This document shows positions 43,689 to 52,497 of a DNA stretch of 53,973 nt, one piece after another. Location of the stretch: the NCBI GenBank assembly GCA_016781135.1, contig JADDQY010000019.1:1-53973 (forward strand), read 5' to 3'. Below the pieces are notes generated by a model, which saw only the letters and a program-made list of their open reading frames with translations, ran no database searches and was not told the DNA's origin. Source of the DNA: Actinomycetota bacterium. Its GTDB lineage: Bacteria > Actinomycetota > Acidimicrobiia > Acidimicrobiales > CADCSY01. How positions within the stretch are numbered: position 1 is the first letter of the stretch; the number at the start of each line of letters is the position of its first letter. The position numbers and the translations under genes are program-made.

Positions 43689-44963
43689 GTGGCGGGCCGG
43701 CCGAGCTGGAAAAGGCCGGGGGACGCCCCGATCACGCCGTTCGCCCGGCTGGCCCGCGCCCATGCCCTGTCGACCGCAGGCGACACCCTCGTGGCCACTG
43801 CCCTGGCCGGGTCGTTGTTCTTCTCGATCTCACCCGATGCCGCCCGCGCCCGGGTGGCGCTCTACCTGGTGCTCACCATGGCCCCCTTCGCCGTGGTGGC
43901 GCCGCTGATCGGCCCGTGGATCGACCGCCAGGCCGGCGGGCGCCGCTCCATGGTGGTGCTCTCGGCGGCCACCCGGGCACTCGTGTGCCTGCTCATGGTC
44001 GACGACGTCGACGGCTTGCTGCTGTTCCCCGAGGCCTTCGCCGTGCTGGTGCTCGGAAAGGGCTACCAGGTCGCCCGGGCCTCGTTGGTGCCCGGCCTCG
44101 TGCGGGACGAGGCCCGGTTGGTGGAAGCCAATTCGAAGTTGGTGCTCATCAGCGGGGTGGTCGGCTTGCTGGCCGCGGTTCCCGGCGTGGCCCTGCTGCA
44201 ACTCGGCCCCGAGTGGGTGCTCGGCCTGGCCACCGCCGTGTTCGCCGCCGCCACCGCGGCCGCGTACCGCATCCCCCGCACCCGAATTGCCGCCCAGTCC
44301 CCCGGCCCGGTGGAGCGGGCCGAGCTGCGGGGGGCGGGCATCCTGCTCGCCGCCAGCGCCATGGCGGTGTTGCGGGCCGTGGTCGGGTTCCTGTCGTTCC
44401 TCGTGGCCTTCGCCCTGCGGGCCGACGGCGCACCGGCATGGTGGTTCGGTGCCGTGCTCGCCGCCAGCGCCGTGGGCGCCCTGGTCGGCGCCCTCGTTGC
44501 CCCCCGGCTCCGCCGCGCCGTTCTCGAGGAACGGATCCTGCTCGCGTGCCTGGTTGGCACCGCTGTCGCCGCCATCGGGATGCTGTGGGTGGGGGGCCGG
44601 ATATCGGCTGTGCTGCTGGGGGCCATTGTCGGCCTGTGCGCCACCGCCGGCAGGCTGTGCTTCGACTCGATCGTGCAGAGCGACGCCCCCGACGCCAACC
44701 AGGGAGCTTCCTTCGCTCGGTTCGAGACCCGCTTCCAGCTGGTGTGGGTGGCCGGGGCCTTCCTGCCCGTCATCCTGCCGATCCCTCTGCCGGTGGGCTT
44801 TGTGGGCATCGCCGCGGTCACCGGCGGAGCAGCGTTCCTCTACGCCACCGGTCGGCGCTTCACCACCACCCGGCTGGGCTCGAGCGTGGCCGCCCGGAGC
44901 GCCGAGGCGTCGCGGCGCCTCAGCCGGCGGGTGGCGCGGGTGGGTGCCCGCTCGCAGCTGTGA
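43689..44963 (+). CDS. Major facilitator superfamily transporter-like protein
   Basis: 424 residues with about ten to twelve membrane segments. GPWIDRQAGGRRSMVVLS is the usual loop 2-3 MFS motif region (GxxxDRxGRR). Other helices are FLSFLVAFALRADGAP and WWFGAVLAASAVGALVGALV. The family exports drugs or metabolites with protons. No substrate is evident. It is a distinct transcription unit with its own leaderless promoter and is followed 10 bases later by the phosphoesterase gene. Confidence 0.82.
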   Translation: MAGRPSWKRPGDAPITPFARLARAHALSTAGDTLVATALAGSLFFSISPDAARARVALYLVLTMAPFAVVAPLIGPWIDRQAGGRRSMVVLSAATRALVCLLMVDDVDGLLLFPEAFAVLVLGKGYQVARASLVPGLVRDEARLVEANSKLVLISGVVGLLAAVPGVALLQLGPEWVLGLATAVFAAATAAAYRIPRTRIAAQSPGPVERAELRGAGILLAASAMAVLRAVVGFLSFLVAFALRADGAPAWWFGAVLAASAVGALVGALVAPRLRRAVLEERILLACLVGTAVAAIGMLWVGGRISAVLLGAIVGLCATAGRLCFDSIVQSDAPDANQGASFARFETRFQLVWVAGAFLPVILPIPLPVGFVGIAAVTGGAAFLYATGRRFTTTRLGSSVAARSAEASRRLSRRVARVGARSQL

Positions 44964-44973
44964 GGCTGGCGCG

Positions 44974-45462
44974 ATGAGGGTCGTGGTGCTGGCCGACACC
45001 CACCTCCGCCGGGGTTCGCCTCGGGGGCTCCCGCCCGTGGCCCTGGCCGAGGTCGCCCACGCCGACGTGGTGCTCCACGCCGGTGACATCCTGACCGCTG
45101 ACGTGCTCGAGGCGTTGGCGGAGAGCGCCCCCACCCATGCCGTGCTCGGCAACAACGACGCCGAGCTGGTGGGCGTGCTCCCCGAGCGCCTGGTGGTCGA
45201 GCTGGCCGGCGTGAAGGTGGCCATGGTGCACGACAGTGGGCCCCGCAAGGGCCGAGGAGCACGGCTGCATCGGGTCTTCCCCGACGCCGATCTGGTGGTG
45301 TTCGGGCACAGCCACATCCCCTGGAGCGCCCCCGGCCTCGACGGCCAGTGGCTGCTCAACCCCGGCTCGCCCACTCAGCGCCGCTCTCAGCCCCGTCCGA
45401 CCCTGGCCACGGTCGACCTCTACGACGGCGAGATCGAGCGGGTCGAGATCATCGAGGTGTGA
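44974..45462 (+). CDS. YfcE/MJ0936-type metallophosphoesterase
   Basis: 162 residues. Metal ligands of the calcineurin fold are all visible: DTH in VVLADTHLRRG, HAGDILT, LGNNDAEL, MVHDSGP (where the usual HGH is HDS), and VFGHSHIPWSAP. It cuts phosphodiester bonds, natural substrate unknown. LLNPGSPTQRR before the end is typical. It follows the MFS gene closely. The HDS at the HGH site is a small departure. Confidence 0.87.
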   Translation: MRVVVLADTHLRRGSPRGLPPVALAEVAHADVVLHAGDILTADVLEALAESAPTHAVLGNNDAELVGVLPERLVVELAGVKVAMVHDSGPRKGRGARLHRVFPDADLVVFGHSHIPWSAPGLDGQWLLNPGSPTQRRSQPRPTLATVDLYDGEIERVEIIEV

Positions 45463-45537
45463 GCGGGGGGTCGCGGCGGACGCCGGCTCCGGCGCGCTGC
45501 CGGGCCCGGCGGCCAGCAACCGTTCGAGAACTCGGAC

Positions 45538-46716
45538 CTACGGTTCGAGGTCGATCCGCGCCAGCCAGAGCCCAGGGGCGTCGACCTCGGCGGGAGTCGG
45601 CAGCTCGCGCTCGGAGCGCCACAGGCGGGCCAACCCCTCGCTTCCGGCCCGACGCACGACCCCCTCCACGAAGGCCGTGCCCCGCTCGTACTGGGCGCGG
45701 CCCAGCTCGAGACCGAACAGGTGCTCCACGAAGCGATCGGAGCTGGTGGCCTCGGTCCGGCGACGGTGCAGCGCCTCGGTGAGCATCCCGTAGGAGCCGA
45801 TCAACGTCGTCCCGACCGTGTCGACGATGTGGTCGACGTAGCCGACGATCACGTCGACCAGGGCCTCCAGCCGGGGCAGCATCGCCCGCTGCTGCGACGA
45901 CTGGATGGCGCCGAGGAGGGCGGCGGGGTCGCTGAGCGCTCGCTGCAGGGCGGCGGGATCGGTGGGGTCGACCTCACCCAGGGTCGATTCGAGCCCTCCT
46001 GGTTCCACCCGGAAGCCGGACACGTACTCCTCGACGAGGCCGACGAGCCGAGCCCGAACGTGGGGCAGGGTCACCACGGCGTGGGTAGTCAGCTCCGAGA
46101 GGCAGATCCACAGCCGAAGGTCCTCGGCAGGCAGGCTCCACTCCTCGCCGAAGGCCTCGACGTTGGGGCTGACGACCATCAGCTGGTCCGACGTCCCTCG
46201 GGGCAGCGGCAGGTCGTACTGCCCGAGCGACCGGGTCGCCAGGTGGCCGACCATGGCGCCCGACTGCATGCCGAGGATCATCGGCCCGATCATCGTGAAG
46301 ATGCCGCCGAGCAGCTGGGCGGTCGGGTCGGAGGTGGCGTCGTCGTCGCCGGCGGTGGCCGCCAACGAGAGCGACGAGGCCAGGTGCTCGAGATAGGGCC
46401 GGTAGGCGTCGAGGGTGCGCCGGGCCCACTCCCCTCGGGTGACGGGGATGAAGGTGATGGGCGAACCGGTGGCGGAGACGGGCAGCCCGGTGGCATCGGC
46501 CACCCGCAGCTCGGCCACCCTGGACAGCTCTTCGAGGCGGATCCGCTCGACGGGATCGGGGTTGGCCTCGGGTGCGCCTCCGGTGGCGACCTGGAGGGCG
46601 AACTGGCGCCCGGCGTCCCAGCTGAGCGGACCCTGCGAAGCCAGCATGCGGGCCAGGTCGCCGAGGAAGGGCAGCCCCTCGAACGGGTTCTCCCCGGGTG
46701 GACCGCCTTGGGCCAT
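45538..46716 (-). CDS. DUF2342 zincin-like family protein without the HExxH motif
   Basis: 392 residues. Similar to the actinobacterial DUF2342 family, annotated as zinc-dependent or F420-biosynthesis-associated hydrolases: GGPPGENPFEGLPFLGDLAR, LPRGTSDQLMVVSPNVEAFG, LRLWICLSELTTHAVV and EALVDVIVGYVDHIVDTVGT. Where the active members have HExxH-like residues this one reads EALVDV and GYVDHIVD, so a classical zinc site is not visible. The C-terminus is typical (LFGLELGRAQYERGTAFVEG). ATG 46716 is 6 bases after TACCAT, so it should be leaderless. Confidence 0.82.
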   Translation of the reverse strand: MAQGGPPGENPFEGLPFLGDLARMLASQGPLSWDAGRQFALQVATGGAPEANPDPVERIRLEELSRVAELRVADATGLPVSATGSPITFIPVTRGEWARRTLDAYRPYLEHLASSLSLAATAGDDDATSDPTAQLLGGIFTMIGPMILGMQSGAMVGHLATRSLGQYDLPLPRGTSDQLMVVSPNVEAFGEEWSLPAEDLRLWICLSELTTHAVVTLPHVRARLVGLVEEYVSGFRVEPGGLESTLGEVDPTDPAALQRALSDPAALLGAIQSSQQRAMLPRLEALVDVIVGYVDHIVDTVGTTLIGSYGMLTEALHRRRTEATSSDRFVEHLFGLELGRAQYERGTAFVEGVVRRAGSEGLARLWRSERELPTPAEVDAPGLWLARIDLEP

Positions 46717-46722
46717 GGGGCC

Positions 46723-46728
46723 ATGGTA
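46723..46728 (-). promoter_or_regulatory. TANNNT -10 element of the DUF2342 gene
   Basis: TACCAT on the minus strand ends 6 bases before ATG 46716; no Shine-Dalgarno. Confidence 0.45.
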
Positions 46729-46821
46729 GGGCCGCCGTTCCCTCCCGGCGCGTCTGCTCCACCGGGACGATCACGGGTGCAGGAAGGTTGGCGCTGGTCC
46801 AAGCCGAGCACACTGTGGAGG

Positions 46822-47955
46822 ATGAGCACGACCAGCGTCGTGGTGGTCGGAGGCAGCGGACGCCTCCGTCAAGCCCTGGTGGCACGGTTGGAGGGCTCGC
46901 CGGGGGTTCACGCCGTGACCGTCGTCGACGGTTGCGACGATCCGCGGCTGGACGAGTCGTTGGCCGGGAGCGACGTCCTGGTCGATCTCGAGCGCCAGTC
47001 CTGTCCCGAACGCGATCACGAGGCCCAGGCTCGGGGGCTCATCCGGTTGGTCGAGGCCGCCGAGCAGGCGGGGATCGCTCACGTGGTGGTGCTGTCGAGC
47101 GCGGCGGTGTACGGGGCCTGGGCCGACAACCCCGTCCCGCTCACCGAGGAGATGTCCCTGCGTCCCAACCCGGGGGCTGATTACGCCCTGGGGAAGGTCG
47201 AGGTGGAGCGGCGCTGGGGGGCGTGGGCCGGCGACGGCCACGACCGGACGCTGGCCATCCTTCGCCCAGCCCTGGTGGTGGGGGACGACGCCGAGCAGTG
47301 GCTGGCGGTGGCCCTGCGGGCGGTCACGAGGTGGGGGGTGGGCGAGGGCGACGCGCCCGTCCAGTTCGTCCACGTGGATGACGTCGCCGCCGCCGTGGCC
47401 CTGGCCGTCGAGCGGCGCCTCGACGGGGTCTACAACGTGGCACCCGAAGGCTGGCTCGGGGGCCGGCAGGTGCAGGGGCTCACCGGGACCCCGGTGCGCC
47501 CGCCCGTGCCCCCGGCGATGGCCTCGGCCCTGGCCCGTTGGTGCTGGAGCCGGGGCTTGGGTGGGGTCGTCCCCGCGCTCGTGCCCTACGCCACCCACCC
47601 CTGGGTCGTGGCCGGCGACCGGCTTCGGGCCGAGGGCTGGGAACCGCTGCACTCCGGAGCCGAGACGCTGGTCGAGGCCTACCCGGCGACACCGTGGACC
47701 GCCTTCGCCTCCCGCACCCGGCGCATCCTCAGCCTCGGCGGTGGAGCTGTGCTCGGCCTCGGCGCCCCGGTGACGCTGCTCGCCTGGGCCCGCCGTCGAC
47801 GGCGCCGTCGGCGTCGAGGGGCAGCGGCGGCGAGCGCCGCCATCAGCTCTCGGGTGGCCGGGTCCCGAGCTCGACGCCCACCGTCCTCCGCTCGCCGCCA
47901 CGCACCACGCCGAGGTCGATCACCTCGCCGGGCTCTCGGGCCCGCAGAGCGATGA
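46822..47955 (+). CDS. NAD-dependent epimerase/dehydratase-like protein
   Basis: 377 residues. It has a Rossmann start (VVVVGGSGRLRQALVARLEG), the SDR-type catalytic set VVVLSSAAVYGAW with YALGK (Tyr-x-x-x-Lys), FVHVDDVAAAVALAVERRLD and GVYNVAPEG. These are extended SDRs acting on nucleotide sugars or sterol-like alcohols. The first glycine loop is GGSGRLR where GGxGxxG is usual. The C-terminal 60 residues after LLAWARRRRRRRRR are Arg/Ala-rich and read antisense through the end of the next gene, so the functional protein may end near residue 330. TGGAGG abuts the ATG. Confidence 0.8.
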   Translation: MSTTSVVVVGGSGRLRQALVARLEGSPGVHAVTVVDGCDDPRLDESLAGSDVLVDLERQSCPERDHEAQARGLIRLVEAAEQAGIAHVVVLSSAAVYGAWADNPVPLTEEMSLRPNPGADYALGKVEVERRWGAWAGDGHDRTLAILRPALVVGDDAEQWLAVALRAVTRWGVGEGDAPVQFVHVDDVAAAVALAVERRLDGVYNVAPEGWLGGRQVQGLTGTPVRPPVPPAMASALARWCWSRGLGGVVPALVPYATHPWVVAGDRLRAEGWEPLHSGAETLVEAYPATPWTAFASRTRRILSLGGGAVLGLGAPVTLLAWARRRRRRRRRGAAAASAAISSRVAGSRARRPPSSARRHAPRRGRSPRRALGPAER

Positions 47956-49057
47956 CCAGGGCCGACATCGAGGACACCTCCTTGCCCGCCACCTCCACGA
48001 CGATGTCACCCGGGAGCAGCCCCGCCTCCTCGGCGGGGCCGCCGTCGATGGCCTCGACTACCACCGCACCGCCTGCCACCCCGGTGTCGCGTGCCGACGT
48101 GGCATCGAGGTCGCGGCCCTCGATGCCCAGCCATACGTGGGCGACCCGACCGGTGGCCATGACGTCTTCGGCCACCGAGCGGGCGATGTCGATGGGCGTG
48201 GCGAAGGCCAGGCCCTGGTAGCCCGCTTCCGACACGGCGATGGCGGTGGTGATGCCGATCACCGCACCGGTGCCGTCGAGGAGCGCGCCACCGGAGGAGC
48301 CGGGAGCGATGGCGGCGTCGGTCTGGATCATGTCGAGCAGGGGGCCCTCTCGTCCCGGGACCCGCCGTCCCAGCGCGCTGACCACCCCCGTCGTGACCGA
48401 CGAGCCACCGATGAGGCCGAGCGGCGAGCCGATGGCGACCGTGGCTTGGCCGACCTGGAGGTCGGCGGCGGTCCCGAGCACGGCGACGGGGAACGGCTCG
48501 GGTCGGTCGATCTTGATCACGGCGACGTCGGTGAGCGAGTCCGATCCGAGGAGCCGGCCCTCGTGCTCGCTGCCGTCGGCCAGCACCACCTTGATCGATC
48601 GGGCGCCGTCGACCACGTGGGCGTTGGTCAGCAGGTGGCCGTCGTCTCGGAACATCACCCCCGAGCCGATCCCCCCTCGCTCGCCCGAGACCTCGATGCG
48701 GGCGATCGCCGGGCTCGTCTGCTCGGCGATGCGGACCACGTCGTCATCCCTGCCCCCGCCGTCGCCGACCGGTGCCGACGCCACCGAGGCGACCGACTCC
48801 CGGACCACCACCGAGCGGGCGGTCCGGTCGAGCCCCCCCGTGGCCACGACCAGCCCTAACGTCAGCACCGATCCCAGGAGCCCGGACACCAAGGCCACCG
48901 GCCAGGGACTGCGGGCCCGGGTCGAGGGGGGCGCAAGCGAGGGCGTGCGCCCCGCCACCTCCGACGGGTGACGCCACAGCCGGTCGTCCGGAGGCGGGGG
49001 CTTCCGGAAGCCGCCGTCGGGGTCGGTGGTGCCGTCATCGGCGTCGCCCCTCTCCAC
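47843..49057 (-). CDS. Second HtrA-like membrane serine protease with PDZ domain
   Basis: 404 residues. A Pro-rich cytoplasmic head (FRKPPPPDDRLWRHPSEVA) precedes one membrane helix at about 53-75. The trypsin fold has His147 (LTNAHVVDGA), Asp177 (LTDVAVIKI) and Ser255 (IAPGSSGGALL). The PDZ domain is near 310 (HVWLGIEGRDLDAT, then AEEAGLLPGDIVVEVAGKEV). It is paralogous to the htrA at 24980 but lacks the ECF promoter. GTG 49057 is 8 bases after TAGTGT, which decides it over GTG 49084 upstream. The last 113 bases overlap the convergent epimerase-like gene. Confidence 0.9.
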   Translation of the reverse strand: MERGDADDGTTDPDGGFRKPPPPDDRLWRHPSEVAGRTPSLAPPSTRARSPWPVALVSGLLGSVLTLGLVVATGGLDRTARSVVVRESVASVASAPVGDGGGRDDDVVRIAEQTSPAIARIEVSGERGGIGSGVMFRDDGHLLTNAHVVDGARSIKVVLADGSEHEGRLLGSDSLTDVAVIKIDRPEPFPVAVLGTAADLQVGQATVAIGSPLGLIGGSSVTTGVVSALGRRVPGREGPLLDMIQTDAAIAPGSSGGALLDGTGAVIGITTAIAVSEAGYQGLAFATPIDIARSVAEDVMATGRVAHVWLGIEGRDLDATSARDTGVAGGAVVVEAIDGGPAEEAGLLPGDIVVEVAGKEVSSMSALVIALRAREPGEVIDLGVVRGGERRTVGVELGTRPPES

Positions 49058-49065
49058 GCCCCCCG

Positions 49066-49071
49066 ACACTA
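49066..49071 (-). promoter_or_regulatory. TANNNT -10 element of the second htrA
   Basis: TAGTGT on the minus strand ends 8 bases before GTG 49057; no Shine-Dalgarno. Confidence 0.45.
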
Positions 49072-49105
49072 GGGCCGCCTCCACCTGTGCCGGTCGCGGC
49101 CGCAG

Positions 49106-49849
49106 CTACCGAGGCAGGCGGTACACCGAGACGTGGTGGGAGCTGTCGGGCCCGAACGGCTGGTCCCGCCAGCCGCCACGTCGTCGCTCGAGGCAGAGCC
49201 CGGCGGCGCCGGCCATGGCATCGAGCTCGTCGGGACGGGCGTAGCGGATGTGCCAGGGGCGGAGACGGATGCCGTCCTCGCTGATCGAGACCGTCGAGCC
49301 GTCGACCGTCTGGCTGGCGGGATGGCGCTGGGTGACGTGGAGCACCACCCGGGTGGCGTCGACCACCGACGGGGTGACGCTGCCGGTGGTGGTCTCGGGC
49401 TCGGGGCTCGGGACGAAGGCCTCCATCACGAAGGCACCGCCGGGGCGCAGGCGAGCGGCCGCGTTGGTGAAGCAGCGGCCCTGGTCGCTGGCCGAGGGCA
49501 GGTTGAACAGCGTGTTGTAGGCGGCGAAGATCACGCCGAAGCCGCCGGGAACGGTGGTGGCGACGTCGGCGAAGTCGCCGAGCACGACGGGCAGGGCGTC
49601 CCCGCCGGGCTTGGCCCGCAACCGTTCGAGCATGGCCGGCGAGGCGTCGATGCCGTGCACCTCCAAGCCGCGGCGGGCGAGCGGCAGCGCCAGTCGCCCG
49701 GTGCCTATGCCGAGCTCGAGCACCGGTGCCCCTCCGGCGAGGGCGGCGATGGAGTCGACGGTTCCTTCGAGATCGGACACGTCGCCGTACCACTCGTCGT
49801 AGACGTCGGCGAAGGCCTCTCCGTAGGAGGAGGGCTCCAGCTGTTCCAC
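49106..49849 (-). CDS. Class I SAM-dependent methyltransferase
   Basis: 247 residues. Motif I, which binds SAM, is VLELGIGTGRLALPLA at about 48. Motif II follows in VHGIDASPAMLERLRAK, then GDFADV, and the DNA/small-molecule type segment VIFAAYNTLFNLPSASDQGR. The N-terminus YGEAFADVYDEWYGDV is common in small-molecule methyltransferases. Substrate unknown. The GTG has GGGAGAG about 6 bases upstream. It is divergent from the cysteine desulfurase gene, with 39 bases between their starts. Confidence 0.85.
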   Translation of the reverse strand: MEQLEPSSYGEAFADVYDEWYGDVSDLEGTVDSIAALAGGAPVLELGIGTGRLALPLARRGLEVHGIDASPAMLERLRAKPGGDALPVVLGDFADVATTVPGGFGVIFAAYNTLFNLPSASDQGRCFTNAAARLRPGGAFVMEAFVPSPEPETTTGSVTPSVVDATRVVLHVTQRHPASQTVDGSTVSISEDGIRLRPWHIRYARPDELDAMAGAAGLCLERRRGGWRDQPFGPDSSHHVSVYRLPR

Positions 49850-49875
49850 CCCGCTCTCCCTACCACGCCCGCCGG

Positions 49876-49881
49876 TAGCCT
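49876..49881 (+). promoter_or_regulatory. TANNNT -10 element of the cysteine desulfurase gene
   Basis: TAGCCT ends 7 bases before ATG 49889; no Shine-Dalgarno. Confidence 0.55.
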
Positions 49882-49888
49882 CGCAGCC

Positions 49889-51031
49889 ATGGTCACCTAC
49901 CTCGACCACGCGGCGACCACGCCGATGCGGCCCGAGTGCACCGAGGCCATGCTGCCGTTCCTCGGCCCCCGCTGGGGGAACCCCTCGGGGGGCCACGCCC
50001 TTGCTCGCGATGCCCGTCGGGCCGTCGATGAGGCTCGGGACGTGGTGGCCGCCTGCCTCGGAGCCGAGCCCGGCGAGGTGGTGTTCACCGGCGGGGGCAC
50101 CGAGGCCGACAACCTGGCCGTCATCGGGGCGGTGGCCCGTCACGGCCGTGTCGCCGTATGCAGTGCGGTGGAACACCACGCCGTGCTCCACCCCGTCGAG
50201 GCCCTCGGGGGTCGGGTGGTGGGGGTCCACGGTGACGGGCGGGTCGACCTCGCCGCCCTCGACGCCGCTCTGGACGCCCAGGTCGGGGTGGTGTCACTGA
50301 TGCTGGCCAACAACGAGGTCGGAACCGTCCAGCCCCTCGCCGAGGCGGCGGCACTGGTGGCCGAGCGGTCCCCGGCTGCGGTGGTGCACACCGACGCCGT
50401 GCAGGCCGTTTCCTGGCTCGACGTGGCCACCCTCACCGCACCTGCCCACTTGGTGGCTGTGAGCGCCCACAAGTTCGGTGGACCCCAGGGCGTGGGTGCG
50501 CTGGTCGTGCGCGACGGCGTGGCCGTCGAGCCCCTGCTGCGGGGCGGCGGCCAAGAGCGGGAACGGCGCAGCGGCACCCACAACGTGGCCGGCATCGTCG
50601 GCATGGCCGCGGCCCTGGCCGCCACCGTCGAGCAGCGAGGGGAGACGGTCGAGCGGGTCGGGGCGCTGCGCGACCGGCTGGCCGACGGGCTGCTGGCCGC
50701 TATCCCCGGTTGCACCGAGTCGGGCACGCGCTCCACCAAGGTGGCAGGCACGTGCTCGCTGCTCATCGAGGGCATCGAGAGCGAGGCGCTGCTCGTGCTG
50801 CTCGACCGCAAGGGCATCTGCGCCACCGCTGCTTCGTCGTGTGCCAGCGGCGCCGCCCAGCCCTCGCACGTGCTCGCTGCCATGGGGGTGCCTCGGGCGC
50901 TGGCCTACGGGTCGCTGCGCCTCTCGCTCGGCTGGACCACCACCGGTGCCGAGGTCGACCACGCCCTGGCGGTCATCCCCGGGGCGGTGGCCCAGCTCCG
51001 GGAGCGCTCGGCCGTCCCCGTCCTGAGGTGA
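49889..51031 (+). CDS. Cysteine desulfurase, NifS/IscS type
   Basis: 380 residues of a pyridoxal-phosphate enzyme that takes sulfur from cysteine. MVTYLDHAATTPMRPECTEA at the start, FTGGGTEADNLAV, EHHAVLHPVEAL, SLMLANNEVGTVQPL and the PLP lysine Lys195 in VSAHKFGGPQGVGAL are all present. The sulfur-carrying Cys318 lies in SSCASGAAQPSHVL. It is followed 6 bases later by mnmA, which uses its sulfur for tRNA. In actinobacteria this pairing is common. Confidence 0.95.
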   Translation: MVTYLDHAATTPMRPECTEAMLPFLGPRWGNPSGGHALARDARRAVDEARDVVAACLGAEPGEVVFTGGGTEADNLAVIGAVARHGRVAVCSAVEHHAVLHPVEALGGRVVGVHGDGRVDLAALDAALDAQVGVVSLMLANNEVGTVQPLAEAAALVAERSPAAVVHTDAVQAVSWLDVATLTAPAHLVAVSAHKFGGPQGVGALVVRDGVAVEPLLRGGGQERERRSGTHNVAGIVGMAAALAATVEQRGETVERVGALRDRLADGLLAAIPGCTESGTRSTKVAGTCSLLIEGIESEALLVLLDRKGICATAASSCASGAAQPSHVLAAMGVPRALAYGSLRLSLGWTTTGAEVDHALAVIPGAVAQLRERSAVPVLR

Positions 51032-51037
51032 AGCACG

Positions 51038-52177
51038 GTGAGAACACCACCTGGGCCTGGTGACGGCAGAACCGGCGTGGCACCGGGCGCTGGAGACACC
51101 CAGGCGGCTTCCTCCCGGCCCTTGAGGGTCCTCGTCGCCATGAGCGGCGGGGTCGACTCCTCGGTCGCCGCCGCCCTCGAGCTCGACGCCGGCCACGAGG
51201 TCACCGGGTGCACGATGAGGTTGTGGGGCGGGGCCTCCGACACCGGGTGCTGCTCGGTGGCCGACGTGGACGATGCCCGACGGGTCGCCCAGCAGCTCGG
51301 CATCGATCACTTCGTGTTCAACTTCGGCGACGACTTCGACGCCGCCGTGGTGCGCCCGTACGTCGCCGCCCACGCCGTCGGGCGCACACCCAACCCCTGC
51401 GTCGAGTGCAATCGCTCCGTCAAGTTCGACCGGCTACTGCACCGGGCCCAGGCCCTCGGCTTCGACGCCCTGGCCACCGGTCACCACGCCCGGGTCGCGC
51501 ACCTCGACGGGCGCTGGCGTCTGCGCCGGGGCATCGACCAGGCCAAGGACCAGAGCTACGTGTTGCACATGCTCGGCCAGCGCCAGCTGGCCCGCGTCCG
51601 CTTCCCGGTGGGCGAGCTCGACAAGGCCGAGGTCCGCCGGCGGGCGGCCGCCCTCGGGCTGCGCACGGCAGCGAAGCCCGACAGCCAGGACGTGTGCTTC
51701 ATCACCTCGACCGCCGGGCGGGCTTCGTTCCTCGGTGACCGCACGCCGCTTACCGAAGGGCGGGTGGTCGACCTCGACGGGGTGGAGGTGGGCCGCGTCC
51801 CCGCCGTGCAGCTCGTCACCGTCGGCCAGCGACGGGGGCTGGGCCTGGCCGGAGGTGCCGAAGCCCGCTACGCGCTGGCCGTCGACGTGGCGTCGGCGAG
51901 GGTGACCGTGGGCCAGCTCGACGACCTGCGCACCACCGAGGTGGGGCTGGCGGCCATGGCCTGGGTGGACCGGCCGGTGGCGGGCCCGGTGCTGGTGCAG
52001 GCCAGCGCCCATGGCCTCGCCCGTCCCGCCACCTTCGACGTCGAGGCCGCACTGGTGCGCTTCGCCGAGCCGGTCATCCGGGTGGCACCCGGCCAGAGCG
52101 TGGTCCTCTACCGCGGCGACGAGGTGCTGGGAGGCGGCATGGCCACCGCCGCACCGCGCGGTGGTGGCCCTCAGTGA
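51038..52177 (+). CDS. mnmA: tRNA-specific 2-thiouridylase MnmA
   Basis: 379 residues. It puts sulfur at U34 of tRNA for Lys, Glu and Gln. The PP-loop is SGGVDSSVAAAL at 36-47. The catalytic Cys pair is Cys121 (NPCVECNRSVKFD) and Cys220 (SQDVCFI). GHHARV, KDQSYVLHML and TVGQRRGLGL are standard. The GTG at 51038 gives about 30 extra residues; TTG 51122 would start at the first strand and is possible. Its 3' end overlaps a small convergent gene by 7 bases. Confidence 0.95.
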   Translation: MRTPPGPGDGRTGVAPGAGDTQAASSRPLRVLVAMSGGVDSSVAAALELDAGHEVTGCTMRLWGGASDTGCCSVADVDDARRVAQQLGIDHFVFNFGDDFDAAVVRPYVAAHAVGRTPNPCVECNRSVKFDRLLHRAQALGFDALATGHHARVAHLDGRWRLRRGIDQAKDQSYVLHMLGQRQLARVRFPVGELDKAEVRRRAAALGLRTAAKPDSQDVCFITSTAGRASFLGDRTPLTEGRVVDLDGVEVGRVPAVQLVTVGQRRGLGLAGGAEARYALAVDVASARVTVGQLDDLRTTEVGLAAMAWVDRPVAGPVLVQASAHGLARPATFDVEAALVRFAEPVIRVAPGQSVVLYRGDEVLGGGMATAAPRGGGPQ

Positions 52178-52428
52178 CCTCCGCCGAAAGCCAGGGCGGC
52201 GACGACGTCGATGCGCGAGACCTCGGCCAGGGGGTGTTCGATGTGGAACGAGTAGGCGTCGCCGTCGGCGGCGGTGATCGTGACCTCGGTCACCACCGGG
52301 GAGCAGCGGGGGTCGTTGCCCGGTTGCTCGGTGATCAGCACCGACGCTTCGGCGTCGAGGCTCAGATCCTCCCGGACCCAGCCCTCGAGCTCGGCGGCGC
52401 TGGTCCCGGTCTCGTCCTCGGCGGCCAT
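52171..52428 (-). CDS. Small acidic protein of unknown function
   Basis: 85 residues: a predicted helix (AELEGWVREDLSLDAEASVL), then a beta-rich stretch with one cysteine (NDPRCSPVVTEVTITAADGD, then AYSFHIEHPLAEV) and the end ALAFGGGH. Not recognised. The ATG is 9 bases after TAGGCT on its strand. It converges on mnmA with a 7-base overlap and is divergent from the Rv1476-like gene. Confidence 0.68.
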   Translation of the reverse strand: MAAEDETGTSAAELEGWVREDLSLDAEASVLITEQPGNDPRCSPVVTEVTITAADGDAYSFHIEHPLAEVSRIDVVAALAFGGGH

Positions 52429-52437
52429 GCCCGTCGC

Positions 52438-52443
52438 AGCCTA
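52438..52443 (-). promoter_or_regulatory. TANNNT -10 element of the 85-residue gene
   Basis: TAGGCT on the minus strand ends 9 bases before ATG 52428; no Shine-Dalgarno. Confidence 0.45.
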
Positions 52444-52497
52444 CCCGCTCGCCCGGTGCCACGACTGGGGCGGGGCGGCCGGGGGTAGGAGGTGATC

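Noticed and set aside
45505..45537. GTTCGAGAACTCGG resembling a tRNA T-arm
   Set aside because: The sequence does not form the TTCRA loop with a proper stem, there is no acceptor stem or anticodon arm, and it lies next to the end of a coding gene.
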